Source of the DNA: an uncultured Acidimicrobiales bacterium
GTDB taxonomy: Bacteria > Actinomycetota > Acidimicrobiia > Acidimicrobiales > SZUA-35
Direction of reading: 5' to 3'
Length of the DNA: 37,165 nucleotides
Assembly (NCBI GenBank): GCA_937976305.1
Contig: CALJSB010000093.1
Coordinates: 1-37,165 of the forward strand
The notes beneath the pieces were generated by a model, which searched no databases, was not told the DNA's origin, and saw nothing but the letters and a program-made list of their open reading frames with translations. This document shows, one piece after another, positions 1-6,679 of this stretch (its first letter is position 1; each line of letters starts with the position of its first letter). The position numbers and the translations under genes were made by a program.

Positions 1-612
1 TGGCTGGATCTGCTGCAGGTTGACCATGAGCTGGCCGTCGCCTTGGTCGCTGGCGGCAACGGTGCCTCTCCAGTTGGCAGATGTGATCTCGGTGACCTTG
101 CTTTCGATGCCGCCAACGGTCTGCGTCGTCTCGCTTCCGACGGTGAAGCCCGCACCGGTCAACTGAGCGAGATAGGCATCGTGGACGGCGACGGCGTTGG
201 GCGCCTGCATGACCAGAGAGATGTTCGAGAGCCCGTTTTCGCTCCACACCGTTGAACCAACGACCGTGCCTGAGGGAGCAGGAATGCTCGATGGCCACTC
301 GTCGGGGAAGTTGTTGCCGGCGGAAAGCGCGAACTCGTCACCGTCTGCATCAGTTCCCGAGAGGAAGGCTCCGTCTTCGTCGCCGCTGAGGTCGAGTGTG
401 AACTCTTCCTCGTCGTCGGAGAACGTGAACCCGTCGCTGCTGAGGTCGATCTCGACTTCCTCACCAGAGTCTCGTTCGATGGCTTCCTCTAAGCCTTCTT
501 CAAACGCAACTTCTGCGAGCTTGCCGCAGCTCGACAACCCGAGTGCGAGCAGTGTTCCGAGAGCAAGGGTGCCGAATCGGCGGGTGGTGAGAGAGCGGGT
601 GGTGACAGACAT
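1..612 (-). CDS. Putative lipoprotein, 3' end cut by window edge
   Basis: Reading from an ATG at 612 the protein begins MSVTTRSLTTRRF and continues into a hydrophobic stretch ending in the lipobox LSSC (about residues 23-26), so it is predicted to be exported and lipid-anchored outside the membrane. A GGAGG Shine-Dalgarno lies 7 nt upstream of the ATG, which fixes the start. After the lipobox comes a very acidic segment rich in Asp, Glu and Ser, then a domain containing a FPDEWPSSIPAP stretch and a VHDAYLAQLTGAGF stretch, a pattern often seen in uncharacterised actinobacterial lipoproteins. At least 204 codons are present; the C-terminus lies beyond base 1. The next gene upstream on the same strand is the VOC protein, 133 bases away. 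Function unknown. Confidence 0.85.
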   Translation of the reverse strand, partial: MSVTTRSLTTRRFGTLALGTLLALGLSSCGKLAEVAFEEGLEEAIERDSGEEVEIDLSSDGFTFSDDEEEFTLDLSGDEDGAFLSGTDADGDEFALSAGNNFPDEWPSSIPAPSGTVVGSTVWSENGLSNISLVMQAPNAVAVHDAYLAQLTGAGFTVGSETTQTVGGIESKVTEITSANWRGTVAASDQGDGQLMVNLQQIQP

Positions 613-689
613 GTGAGAACCTCCAAGGGGCGATACGTGGTGTGGTTCTCATTGTCCGGGTAGGTCAGCCAACGCTCCGTCAGCGGGCC

Positions 690-708
690 GACACTACGTA
701 TGTGTCAA
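690..708 (-). promoter_or_regulatory. Possible promoter/operator of the lipoprotein gene
   Basis: On the minus strand a perfect TTGACA occurs at 708-703, overlapping an inverted repeat with arms GACAC (690-694) and GTGTC (702-706) around a TACGTA core. No convincing -10 is seen 16-18 nt downstream, so this may be an operator rather than a -35 box. It sits about 90 bases upstream of the lipoprotein start. Confidence 0.25.
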
Positions 709-745
709 CTGGCACTCGCTCGGTTCTGACTAGCCCAGTGCTTCT

Positions 746-1210
746 TTAGCCGAGTGCTTCGATCACGTCGGCCGGTGCCTGTACGAGTTCGATGAGCACG
801 CCCTCACCGGAGAGCGGGAACTCGTCGTTGCCCTTGGGGTGAACAAAGACAATGTCGTGGCCAGCTGCGCCGGGACGAATGCCACCAGGCGTGAACCGCA
901 TGCCTTGTTCGTCGAGCCAGGCGACGGCGGTTGGCAAGTCGTCGACCCACAGTCCGATGTGGTTGAGCTTGGGGTCGTGCACCTTGGGCCTGGCGTCGGG
1001 GTCGAGCGGTTGCATCAGGTCGATCTCGACGGCATGAGGCCCTTCGCCGAGCCGGAGGATGTCTTCGGAGACGTTCTCTGACTCGCTGGTGAAGTCGCCG
1101 ACCTTCTCGACGCCGAGGGTGTCAACCCACAGGGTGCGAAGCGCCCCCAGGTCGAGGCCGCCGATGGCGATCTGCTGCAGTCCGAGAATCTTGAACGGTC
1201 GTGAGGTCAC
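746..1210 (-). CDS. VOC (glyoxalase/bleomycin-resistance superfamily) protein
   Basis: A 154-residue single-domain protein of the vicinal oxygen chelate fold, recognised from the paired motifs [18 protein letters not shown] near the N-terminus and [18 protein letters not shown] in the middle, and a C-terminal VLIELVQAP strand carrying a likely metal-ligand Glu. The layout resembles methylmalonyl-CoA epimerase and lactoylglutathione lyase relatives, but the first metal-binding His is Gln here, so the substrate cannot be named. I prefer the GTG at 1210 because GGAGA precedes it by about 4 nt. The in-frame ATG at 1237 has no ribosome-binding site and would make the leader encode part of a tandem DNA repeat. 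The WYL regulator upstream on the same strand could control it. Confidence 0.85.
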   Translation of the reverse strand: MTSRPFKILGLQQIAIGGLDLGALRTLWVDTLGVEKVGDFTSESENVSEDILRLGEGPHAVEIDLMQPLDPDARPKVHDPKLNHIGLWVDDLPTAVAWLDEQGMRFTPGGIRPGAAGHDIVFVHPKGNDEFPLSGEGVLIELVQAPADVIEALG

Positions 1211-1213
1211 GGT

Positions 1214-1290
1214 GTCTCCATGTGCTGGGGTCTCCATGTGCTGGGGACTCAGTGTGCTGGGGACTCAGTGTGGTCGACTCAGTGTGGTCG
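1214..1290. repeat. Five imperfect 14-16 bp tandem repeats at the VOC gene 5' end
   Basis: Units at 1214-1229, 1230-1245, 1246-1261, 1262-1275 and 1276-1290. The first two are identical (GTCTCCATGTGCTGGG), the third is GACTCAGTGTGCTGGG, and the last two are the shorter GACTCAGTGTGGTC form. The array lies directly upstream of the VOC start. Minus-strand ATGs inside the first two units fall in different reading frames, so copy number could affect start choice. Confidence 0.8.
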
Positions 1291-1331
1291 GAGGCCCTCA
1301 GGGGCATGGTGCCACTGTCGGTTGTCGATCG

Positions 1332-1433
1332 CTATTCGGCGTCTGTGCCATTCAGGGCGATGAAGTTGCCAGCTGCCGTTGCGACTGCTGCCGAGGTGGC
1401 GAAGGTGAGAATCGTCGGGATGATCCAGGTCAT
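1332..1433 (-). CDS. Possible 33-residue hydrophobic peptide
   Basis: The stretch 1211-1558 holds no long gene. Within it a minus-strand ATG at 1433 opens a 33-codon frame starting MTWIIPTILTFATSAA, mostly hydrophobic and able to form one membrane helix, with a polar tail (NGTDAE) before a TAG stop. There is no clear Shine-Dalgarno; only a GGGG lies about 13 nt upstream. It sits between the WYL regulator and the VOC gene in the same orientation. It could be a genuine small membrane protein or chance. Confidence 0.25.
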   Translation of the reverse strand: MTWIIPTILTFATSAAVATAAGNFIALNGTDAE

Positions 1434-1558
1434 GTTGTATTGATAACCCCGGCGAGGTTCGGGGTTGGCCGGAGGCTTGTGCGGGTTTTGTGCAGAGATT
1501 TCCACGCACGGCGACGCAGCGTCTCGAAGCGTGTTCGAAGGTGGTTGTCAGACCTCGG

Positions 1559-2251
1559 TCAAAGCGTCTTTACTCGGCCGGGCACCTCTCCCAGCGTGTC
1601 GTCGATGTCACGCTCTGCAAAGGCTTCCTTGGTCAGACTCGCTCGCTCGATTCGATCAAGTCGAAACAAGCGTCCACCCTGCCTGAGCCGACACCAGCCG
1701 ATGAGATACCAGCCCTGCTCGCCTCGGAAGAAGCCAACGGCCTCAACGGCTCGTTGTGTCTGCTCGCCCTGACCATCGACGTAGGTGAGGTTCACGACTC
1801 GCTGCTGTCGCACTGCTTCTTCGATGGTTCGCTTGGTTCGCTGAGCGGCCGTTGGCCGGTCGCCGTCGTTCGTGCGAACCCGTCCAATCAGCCATTCGGC
1901 GGAGACTCGAGTGGGATCGGGCAGGGCGTTGAGCAGGCGCCGGGTCGCTGCTTCGGCGGCATCTGAGTATGGCGACTGATGTGCCGTCGAGGCTGCGATG
2001 AGTAGCGCCGTGACCTCTTTGACCGACAGGTTGAGGATGGCCCGCCCCGGCTGATCGAGCACGCTGTAGCCGCCGCCTCGCCCTTCGGACGCATAGAGGG
2101 GGAGACCAGCGTCGCGCAGCGCAGCAAGGTCGCGCTCCATCGTGCGGCGGGTCACACCAAACCGCTCCGCCAACTCGGCCGCGCTGACCATCGTCGGTGC
2201 TCGACGGCGCAACTCCTCGCTCACTGCGTACAGACGCTCGAGTCGGTTCAT
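1559..2251 (-). CDS. WYL-domain transcriptional regulator (YafY/DeoR-type HTH)
   Basis: A 230-residue regulator. Residues about 1-60 form a winged helix-turn-helix (SAAELAERFGVTRRTMERDL), followed by a GGGYSVLD wing-end motif typical of YafY-like proteins. The C-terminal half carries a WYL domain, with GWYLIGWCRLR and FRLDRIERA segments that bind an effector (oligonucleotide or small ligand in known members). The start is the ATG at 2251, preceded by AGAGG at 5 nt; a longer frame to 2299 lacks such a site. It probably acts on its own promoter, where two short inverted repeats occur, and possibly on the VOC gene downstream. Effector unknown. Confidence 0.9.
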   Translation of the reverse strand: MNRLERLYAVSEELRRRAPTMVSAAELAERFGVTRRTMERDLAALRDAGLPLYASEGRGGGYSVLDQPGRAILNLSVKEVTALLIAASTAHQSPYSDAAEAATRRLLNALPDPTRVSAEWLIGRVRTNDGDRPTAAQRTKRTIEEAVRQQRVVNLTYVDGQGEQTQRAVEAVGFFRGEQGWYLIGWCRLRQGGRLFRLDRIERASLTKEAFAERDIDDTLGEVPGRVKTL

Positions 2252-2293
2252 TGGTGCCTCTTCTGTCGGGCGAACGAGAATGCTCAGAAACTC

Positions 2294-2326
2294 CGACACT
2301 CCGGTGTCGTAGCCTCACCGTAGGCT
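2294..2326. promoter_or_regulatory. Inverted repeats upstream of the WYL regulator
   Basis: Two adjacent short palindromes: CGACAC/GTGTCG (2294-2299 and 2304-2309, 4-nt loop) and AGCCT/AGGCT (2311-2315 and 2322-2326). They lie between the DUF3152 stop and the WYL gene start. They could act as an operator for autoregulation or as a weak terminator of the upstream gene; there is no T-tract. Confidence 0.35.
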
Positions 2327-2351
2327 CCCACACCGCTGTGGCTGCGTTGCG

Positions 2352-3161
2352 TCAGCCGTGCTTGCGCAACGCTTCCACAATGCGCCTGACGAAGGCTGCA
2401 ATATCGATCGTGGCGTGCGGTCCTTCGCCATCGACGAAGTCTGCGTAGGGAAGCGGTCCCGGTGGGTTGTCGGGGTAGGGCCACCCGTTTTCGACGCACC
2501 CTTGCAGCGACTTGGTTTGCTGCTGCATCACCGGTGCCCGTTGGCCGACACCGGTGCAGTTGACGTGGCCATACCCGAGGTAGTGGCCGACCTCATGGTT
2601 GATGAGATAGGCGCGATACACCTCAAGCCCAGCGGTCCAGAACTCGGTGGCCCCGTTCCAGCGATCGGCGTTGATGTTGAGGCTGCGGCCGTTGCGGCAC
2701 GACAGTCGGCCAACGGTTCGCAGCGGCAAGCAGCGCTGGTCGACAGTGGAAGGCGAAGCAATGCGAACTCGAATGTCGGCGTCGGTCGAGTCGATGATCT
2801 GGAAACGGACGTCGCCCGCGCCGATCCAGCTTCGTCGGTCGCTCAAAATGTCAAAGACAACGGCTGCTGCGGGATCCCCGACCAGTGAGAGTCCGGGCTC
2901 GATCTCGACCGAGACGGTGAGTAGTCGTCCATCGGTGCCAGCAATCTGACCGTCGCGGGGGTCGGCTGGCTCCTGCCCGGTCGACGGAATGGCAGTTGCC
3001 GGAAGGGCCCAAGCCGACATCAGCAGGGTCAGCGCAATGATGAGAGCGTTTCGCACCAGACGTTGATGTTGTGCTCGGCGTTGAGTGGCACTGCGTTGAT
3101 TGGCGCTGCGTTGATTGGCGCTGCGTTGAGTGGCACTGCGTTGTTTGGCTCTGCGGGCCAT
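2352..3161 (-). CDS. DUF3152 secreted zinc-metalloprotease-like protein
   Basis: A 269-residue protein. An N-terminal basic repeat tract (QRSAT/QRSAN five-residue units, about residues 7-30) leads into a single hydrophobic segment (LIIALTLLMSAWALPATA), so the rest should be outside the cell. The body matches DUF3152: VSVEIEPGLSL, an IRIAS-like segment, LNINADRWNGA, and the zinc-binding signature HEVGHYLGYGH starting at residue 189 (HExxHxxGxxH). Cysteine pairs (RCLPL, SCRNG, NCTG, GCVENG) suggest disulfides. The ATG at 3161 is chosen because GGAG precedes it by 6 nt; the longer frame to 3275 has no such support. It is the last of three minus-strand genes with the amidoligase and the repeat protein. 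Proteolytic activity is inferred from the motif only. Confidence 0.85.
   Translation of the reverse strand: MARRAKQRSATQRSANQRSANQRSATQRRAQHQRLVRNALIIALTLLMSAWALPATAIPSTGQEPADPRDGQIAGTDGRLLTVSVEIEPGLSLVGDPAAAVVFDILSDRRSWIGAGDVRFQIIDSTDADIRVRIASPSTVDQRCLPLRTVGRLSCRNGRSLNINADRWNGATEFWTAGLEVYRAYLINHEVGHYLGYGHVNCTGVGQRAPVMQQQTKSLQGCVENGWPYPDNPPGPLPYADFVDGEGPHATIDIAAFVRRIVEALRKHG
3078..3152. repeat. Five 15-bp tandem repeats coding QRSAx units
   Basis: Units 3078-3092, 3093-3107, 3108-3122, 3123-3137 and 3138-3152, with plus-strand consensus GCGTTGAGTGGCACT. Being 15 bp they keep the frame and encode a basic five-residue repeat in the predicted cytoplasmic N-terminus of the DUF3152 protein. Copy number should vary easily by slippage. 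Confidence 0.85.
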
Positions 3162-3286
3162 GACGAACTCCAAGACGTGCCCCGCGGAACTCCGACCCGC
3201 ACCGTCATGTTCGACCATATGGCCGGCCCGCTGGGGGACCCTGACATCACCGTCATGTTGGGGATCCAACCCCAACGATCAGGACG

Positions 3287-4291
3287 TCATGCGCAGGCGT
3301 GGGCGGCGGGTTTCAGAAGACCGGCCATGACGGCGTCGACTTGATTGACCATGGCGGCGAGGTCTGATGCCGAGGCGGTCGACGGCAAGGTCCGAATCTC
3401 CACGGTGTCGATCGGCGGTTCGCTCCGAATGAGGTTGATGATGTTGACGTCGAGGTACTTCGCCAGACCCTCGACCGGTGCGATCCTGTCCGCTATCTCT
3501 GACCACGGCATCTCATCGAAGTCCGTCGCGTTGACGATCTGGTCGATCGCTTCGGGAAGTCGGCCGATACGGACGCAGTTCGGATTGGTCCCGAAGAGCT
3601 CCCGCATGCCAGCTGCGTGTTCGCCGAAGGTTGTCACGAGGCGTCGAAACGGCTGGGCGGACCGAAACGGTGCAGCGTCGTAGTGAAGGTGTGTGGCGCC
3701 CTCATGCGGAACGACAAACCCGAGCTCGGCGACAGCCCCCATCACCAGATCGATCCAGGGTTGACGATCACCGGTGATCACCGGCGAAATGAGTTCGGTC
3801 ACTCGCTGGCGTTCACCAGGCATGTGGGCCAGGAGCGCCACGCTGGCTCCCGAATCGTCGACCAAACGGATCGCCGACTCCTTGTGCTCGGCGACCAGGC
3901 CGAGGCCAGCAACGATGTCGTCGACGGCGGCGAGGTCTGGGCCGCACGGAGCGAGGAACCCACTGAGCATTCGCAGAAACCGCGGATCGTCAGACACGAC
4001 ACGAGACCAGCCGGGGTGCGGCGCAGCATCAAAGTCGAGGTCGCGGCGAATCGTGATGTCGTCGACCAGTCGAGCGACGGGCCGACCAGCACCATCGACA
4101 ACATCGAACGCTGGCGTCATGTGATGGAACACGCCAACGCTCTTGTTGGCTGATGGCTCGGAATCGAGGTGCCAGTTCTGCGTCACGGTTCCCCCACACG
4201 CGGCCGCAAGATGGTCTGCGAGATTGCGCCGGCTCCCACCGACAGGCGCAATCAGCTCGACCTCGATACCGATGCGATCGATGCCCGCCAT
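3287..4291 (-). CDS. Putative amidoligase (glutamine-synthetase-like fold)
   Basis: A 334-residue protein matching the Amidoligase_2 family. The hallmarks appear in order: GIEVE near the N-terminus (residues 8-12), VTELISPVITG (about 164-174), THLHYD (200-205), KYLDVNI (278-284) and VEIRTLPST (297-305). These correspond to the metal/ATP-binding acidic pair, the HxH motif and the terminal ExR of the COOH-NH2 ligase fold. Family members are predicted to form amide or isopeptide bonds using ATP. The start ATG at 4291 shares one base with the TGA of the upstream repeat-protein gene (TGATG), a classic translational-coupling junction, so the two are almost certainly one operon. The substrate is unknown; the secreted neighbour with conserved Asp/Lys-rich repeats is an obvious candidate. 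The frame extending to 4534 would overlap the neighbour and is rejected. Confidence 0.85.
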   Translation of the reverse strand: MAGIDRIGIEVELIAPVGGSRRNLADHLAAACGGTVTQNWHLDSEPSANKSVGVFHHMTPAFDVVDGAGRPVARLVDDITIRRDLDFDAAPHPGWSRVVSDDPRFLRMLSGFLAPCGPDLAAVDDIVAGLGLVAEHKESAIRLVDDSGASVALLAHMPGERQRVTELISPVITGDRQPWIDLVMGAVAELGFVVPHEGATHLHYDAAPFRSAQPFRRLVTTFGEHAAGMRELFGTNPNCVRIGRLPEAIDQIVNATDFDEMPWSEIADRIAPVEGLAKYLDVNIINLIRSEPPIDTVEIRTLPSTASASDLAAMVNQVDAVMAGLLKPAAHACA

Positions 4292-5286
4292 CAGGCGTCG
4301 ACAACCGAGGGAAGCTCGACCCCGGCCTTGAGTAGACGACCAGCCTTGATCTTGGCATCGTTCTCGTCTTCGAGCCCCCAGTAGTTGGCCAGCGTCATCG
4401 AGTCGGCCCAGGTGTAACCCTCGTCGACGAACCGCTGCCACGACGCGGCCTGCGGCGGATTCGGAAGCACAGTGCCAGCCTTCAGCAAGCGACCGGCCTT
4501 GAACATGGCATCGTTGGGGTGATCGAGACCCCAATACTCCGACAGCTCAACGGCGTCGCCCCATCCGTATCCGTAGTGTTCCCAATTGACCAGGGCAACC
4601 TGGCGCGAGAAGAGCGGAAGTTGGTGGCCCTGTTCGAGGAGTGCTGCGGCCTTGTACTTCGCGTCGTTGGTCGACTCGATGCCCCAGTAGGCGGCAAGAT
4701 CCTCAGCGTCACCCCACGTGTACCCGATCTCGTTGTAGAAGGTGAACGGGCCCACCATTTCGCCGGGCTCGATGGGGAGTTCATAGCCAGCCTTCAAGAG
4801 AGTGCCCATCTTGATCTTTGCGTCATACGGATTCTCCAGGCCCCAGTACTCCGCTAGTTCGAGGGCGTCCTGGTAGGCGTAGTCGCTGGCCCAGAACGCA
4901 TCGAGGGCAAGAGCGGTCGCATCGACGGGCTGCGGCACGGGCTGGGTGCTTCCCGGTTCGATCGGGATGTCGGCTCCCGCTTGGAGCAATGTGCCGAGCT
5001 TGATCTTGGCGTCGTAGACCTCGTCGAGTCCCCAGATTTCAGCCAGCGCTTCGGCGTCGTAGTAGGTGTAGTCACTCTCGAGGTACGTGTTGAACTCTGC
5101 GGGCAGTTCGAGAGTGTCATTCGAGGTTGTCGGCGCCAACGACAGTGCCCCGGCGGGAACGGCATCGAGCGTTGTCACACCGAGTGTGGCCAAGAATGCG
5201 GCGGCGCTTGCCGCTTTCTTCGAGAGCGATGCGGGGCGGGGGTGCGGGCGATTGATCGTCATGTGTAGTGAGACGCGCACATGCAC
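4291..5286 (-). CDS. Secreted protein with five DAKxK/YWGL repeats
   Basis: A 331-residue protein with an atypically long signal peptide (hydrophobic core FLATLGVTTLDAVPAGALS, about residues 31-49). It then has five tandem repeats of about 44 residues at roughly 65-109, 128-171, 181-224, 233-275 and 283-326. The repeat pattern is aromatic-Y/G-Y-x-W/Y-x-DA-x-x-L-A-x-Y-WGL-x4-DAK-x-K-x-G-x-LL-x-x-G-x-x-LP. The ATG at 5286 has GGAG 5 nt upstream; the ATG at 5262 has no such site. I do not recognise the repeat as a named domain. It is coupled to the amidoligase by TGATG. The conserved Asp and Lys in each repeat would suit either ligand binding or isopeptide modification; both are guesses. Confidence 0.85.
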   Translation of the reverse strand: MHVRVSLHMTINRPHPRPASLSKKAASAAAFLATLGVTTLDAVPAGALSLAPTTSNDTLELPAEFNTYLESDYTYYDAEALAEIWGLDEVYDAKIKLGTLLQAGADIPIEPGSTQPVPQPVDATALALDAFWASDYAYQDALELAEYWGLENPYDAKIKMGTLLKAGYELPIEPGEMVGPFTFYNEIGYTWGDAEDLAAYWGIESTNDAKYKAAALLEQGHQLPLFSRQVALVNWEHYGYGWGDAVELSEYWGLDHPNDAMFKAGRLLKAGTVLPNPPQAASWQRFVDEGYTWADSMTLANYWGLEDENDAKIKAGRLLKAGVELPSVVDA

Positions 5287-5323
5287 GCTCCGGTTCCCAA
5301 TTCCTCAAACATCTTCCTGTGTG

Positions 5324-5376
5324 CCCGAACTGGAGGCCCCTACCGGCTGTTTCGCCGGTGGGGCACTCCAGAACGG
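5324..5376. repeat. 53-nt intergenic hairpin repeat, copy A
   Basis: Begins CCCGAAC and ends GAACGG, with terminal arms CTGGAG (5330-5335) and CTCCAG (5366-5371) enclosing inner arms ACCGGC/GCCGGT. The palindrome spans exactly 42 nt, as in the four other copies (15701, 15763, 17869, 17931). It lies in the divergent promoter region between the repeat-protein gene and an amidohydrolase gene. Confidence 0.85.
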
Positions 5377-5445
5377 GGCAGGGGGAGGGGAGGTCGAAGG
5401 GGTTCGGCTCGGTGTGGCGATCTACGATGCGGGCGGAGGCTCAGC

Positions 5446-6621
5446 ATGACCTACGCACCAGACACCCGGCCCTACTACGACGCAGACAGCCACATCATGG
5501 AGCTGCCCGACTTCCTCACGTCGTACGCCGACCCGAAGTTGCGCGATCAGATTCCGCTTGTGAGCTACAGCGCGTCGCTCGTCACCGACGAGGAAGTCGC
5601 AACGATCATGGACCAGGGCGGACGTCATTCTGACCAGCACGTCCAGACCCAAATCGACCTCGGCGATCGACTGATCGAGAAGTCAAAAGAGATCCAGGCG
5701 CTCGGTGCGTTCAACTCGGCCGACCGTTCCGTGGCGATGGACATGCTCGGGTTCAAGAAGCAGTTGGTGTTCGCGACCCACAGCGTCGTGCTGCCCTTTC
5801 ACCCCAGCTCGAAGACCGACCCCGAGCTTCGTTACGGGGCCGCCCGGGCCCACAACCGGCACATGGCCGAGTTCTGTTCTGACGACGATCGCCTCATGGG
5901 CGTGGCCGTTGTCCCGCTCGACGACCCGGCTCGAGCGTTGGCCGAGCTCGAGTTCGCTCTCGACAACGGACTCGAGGCGGCGTGGGTTCCTCACCGGGCG
6001 CCGATCGACATTTCGCCCGGTCACGTCGATCTCGAGCCGTTCTGGGCGCTGCTCGCCAGCTCGGGAACACCATTCTTGTTGCACGTCGGCGGTTCACCAC
6101 TCCAAGCCCTGAAGGCTTGGTCGAACAACGGCCGAGCCGCGGTGAAGGACTGGATGGGCGGGGGCGAGAACGTGCGCACCAAGGACGCCATGGTCATGCA
6201 CCAGGCTCCCGAGACGTTCGTGACCATGCTGTTGCTCGACGGTGTGTTCGAGCGCAATCCGGGCTTGCGTGGCGCGTCGGTCGAGCTCGGTGCCGGCTGG
6301 GTGCCCGAAATGCTCCATCGTCTCGACGAACTCACGAAGATCTATGGGCGTGCTGATGAGTCAGTGCGGTTTGAACGGCCGCCGAGCCAGCAGCTCACCG
6401 AGCAGATGGCGTTCACGCCATTCCCACACGAAGACGTCGGACGCTTCATCGACCAATCGAACGATGAGCTCTACTTGTTCTCGAGCGATTACCCGCACGT
6501 TGAAGGCGGCCGAGATCCAATTGGCAAGTTCGACCGGGCTCTCGCCGGCCGGTCCGAAGAAACCATCACCCGCTTCTGCAGCGAAAACTTCCTCCGCCTC
6601 TTCCCCAACGCCCGAGTCTGA
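5446..6621 (+). CDS. Amidohydrolase family (PF04909-type) metal-dependent hydrolase
   Basis: A 391-residue TIM-barrel hydrolase of the amidohydrolase-2 group. Visible landmarks are the N-terminal DADSHIME (residues 12-19), a PFHP segment, HVGGSPLQ at the metal-site strand, an ELGAGWVPEML segment and the C-terminal SSDYPHVEGG, which carries the usual catalytic Asp and His. Members hydrolyse or decarboxylate ring and acid substrates; no specific substrate can be given. The ATG at 5446 follows GGAGG by 6 nt; the frame reaching 5281 would cross the hairpin repeat and is rejected. The MFS gene follows 58 nt downstream, so import of the substrate is plausible. Confidence 0.88.
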   Translation: MTYAPDTRPYYDADSHIMELPDFLTSYADPKLRDQIPLVSYSASLVTDEEVATIMDQGGRHSDQHVQTQIDLGDRLIEKSKEIQALGAFNSADRSVAMDMLGFKKQLVFATHSVVLPFHPSSKTDPELRYGAARAHNRHMAEFCSDDDRLMGVAVVPLDDPARALAELEFALDNGLEAAWVPHRAPIDISPGHVDLEPFWALLASSGTPFLLHVGGSPLQALKAWSNNGRAAVKDWMGGGENVRTKDAMVMHQAPETFVTMLLLDGVFERNPGLRGASVELGAGWVPEMLHRLDELTKIYGRADESVRFERPPSQQLTEQMAFTPFPHEDVGRFIDQSNDELYLFSSDYPHVEGGRDPIGKFDRALAGRSEETITRFCSENFLRLFPNARV

Positions 6622-6679
6622 GTCTCCGGGGTCAGGCACCAAGACGTCACGCAACTACGTCACGCAGGAACATCACGCC

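Noticed and set aside
4292..4534. N-terminal extension of the amidoligase
   Set aside because: It overlaps the repeat-protein gene; the TGATG junction gives the natural start and the GIEVE motif follows at residue 8.
6622..6660. Sixth degenerate hairpin copy after the first amidohydrolase
   Set aside because: Only a GGCACCAAGACGT match to the centre of copies D/E; the CTGGAG/CTCCAG arms are missing.
6242..6679. Open frame upstream of the first MFS gene
   Set aside because: It overlaps about 380 bases of a clear amidohydrolase in another frame and has no transporter-like content; the GTG at 6680 fits better.
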